Translations under genes and position numbers: made by a program
Source: an uncultured Spirochaetaceae bacterium
GTDB lineage: Bacteria > Spirochaetota > Spirochaetia > Sphaerochaetales > Sphaerochaetaceae
Reading direction: 5' to 3'
Assembly (NCBI GenBank): GCA_944389985.1
Contig: CALXON010000165.1
Span: 1 to 13,362, forward strand
DNA: 13,362 bases
Part shown: positions 13,230 through 13,362 of the stretch, in pieces
Numbering within the stretch: the first letter of the stretch is position 1
How the letters are laid out: every line of letters begins with the position of its first letter
Notes under the pieces: model-generated
What the model was told of the DNA's origin: nothing
What the model saw: only the letters and a program-made list of their open reading frames with translations
The model's database searches: none

Positions 13230-13246
13230 CGCCGGCTGAACCGGCG
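13230..13246. repeat. GC-rich hairpin without T-run
   Basis: CGCCGG (13230-13235) and CCGGCG (13241-13246) form a perfect 6-bp stem with the loop CTGAA, just beyond the terminator. No T-run follows on either strand. Downstream, TACAATATAT (13252-13261) resembles a -10 box, but the gene it might serve lies outside the window. Confidence 0.5.
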
Positions 13247-13362
13247 TCTGATACAATATATCCATGATTTAATCCGCCATTTCCGGCGCATTCGCACCAG
13301 ATAACAGGAAAAATCCAGAAGACGGCTGTCAGAAAAGGCAGGATGGAGCGTAAAGAGATACA

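Noticed and set aside
13343..13362. Start of a new gene at the right edge (ATG GAG CGT AAA...)
   Set aside because: AAGGCAGG precedes the ATG, but only six codons are visible and the frame cannot be judged.

Overview
The window looks like chromosomal DNA of a host-associated or anaerobic spirochaete, probably near Sphaerochaeta or Treponema. The clues are the two solute-binding proteins, whose signal peptides end in small residues followed by GGSKEE or SGSSEE, the stand-alone MsmK/UgpC-type ATPase, and the mix of transporters. This placement is an inference from protein style, not from a search. I see no phage, insertion sequence or CRISPR array. Genes are dense, mostly with clear Shine-Dalgarno (SD) sites, and several end in intrinsic terminators.

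Layout. Positions 3-380 hold the C-terminus of a FAD-dependent dehydrogenase, followed by a tRNA-Leu(UAA) gene and a possible short non-coding RNA with its own promoter and terminator. On the minus strand lie a possible 38-residue membrane protein and a PspC-domain protein. Next comes a complete minus-strand polar amino acid ABC operon (binding protein, permease, ATPase; 3677 down to 1268). Divergent from it is a DNA-deoxyinosine/uracil glycosylase gene, followed by a CNNM/CorC-type membrane protein gene (4543-5907) with a long structured leader. A convergent TetR regulator with a palindrome over its own promoter follows. Then come an orphan carbohydrate ABC ATPase (6653-7747), two back-to-back terminators, a minus-strand aspartokinase and a divergent MATE exporter. 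A second polar amino acid ABC system on the plus strand (10691-13190) ends the window; its binding-protein gene is transcribed apart from the permease-ATPase pair.

How the genes fit together. The theme is amino acid uptake and metabolism (two family-3 uptake systems and aspartokinase), plus envelope and ion homeostasis (PspC, CorC, MATE) and one repair enzyme. The two transporter systems carry different palindromes at their promoters, so they probably answer to different regulators. In the second system the same 14-bp motif occurs at both promoters.

Most notable observation. The leader of the CorC-type gene can be drawn as a compact three-way junction. The 3' strand of its closing helix (4480-4486) is also the start of an 11-base segment (4480-4490) that is perfectly complementary to 4533-4543, which covers the ribosome-binding site and the first base of the GTG start codon. 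That is the layout of a translational riboswitch. I do not recognise it as a known class.
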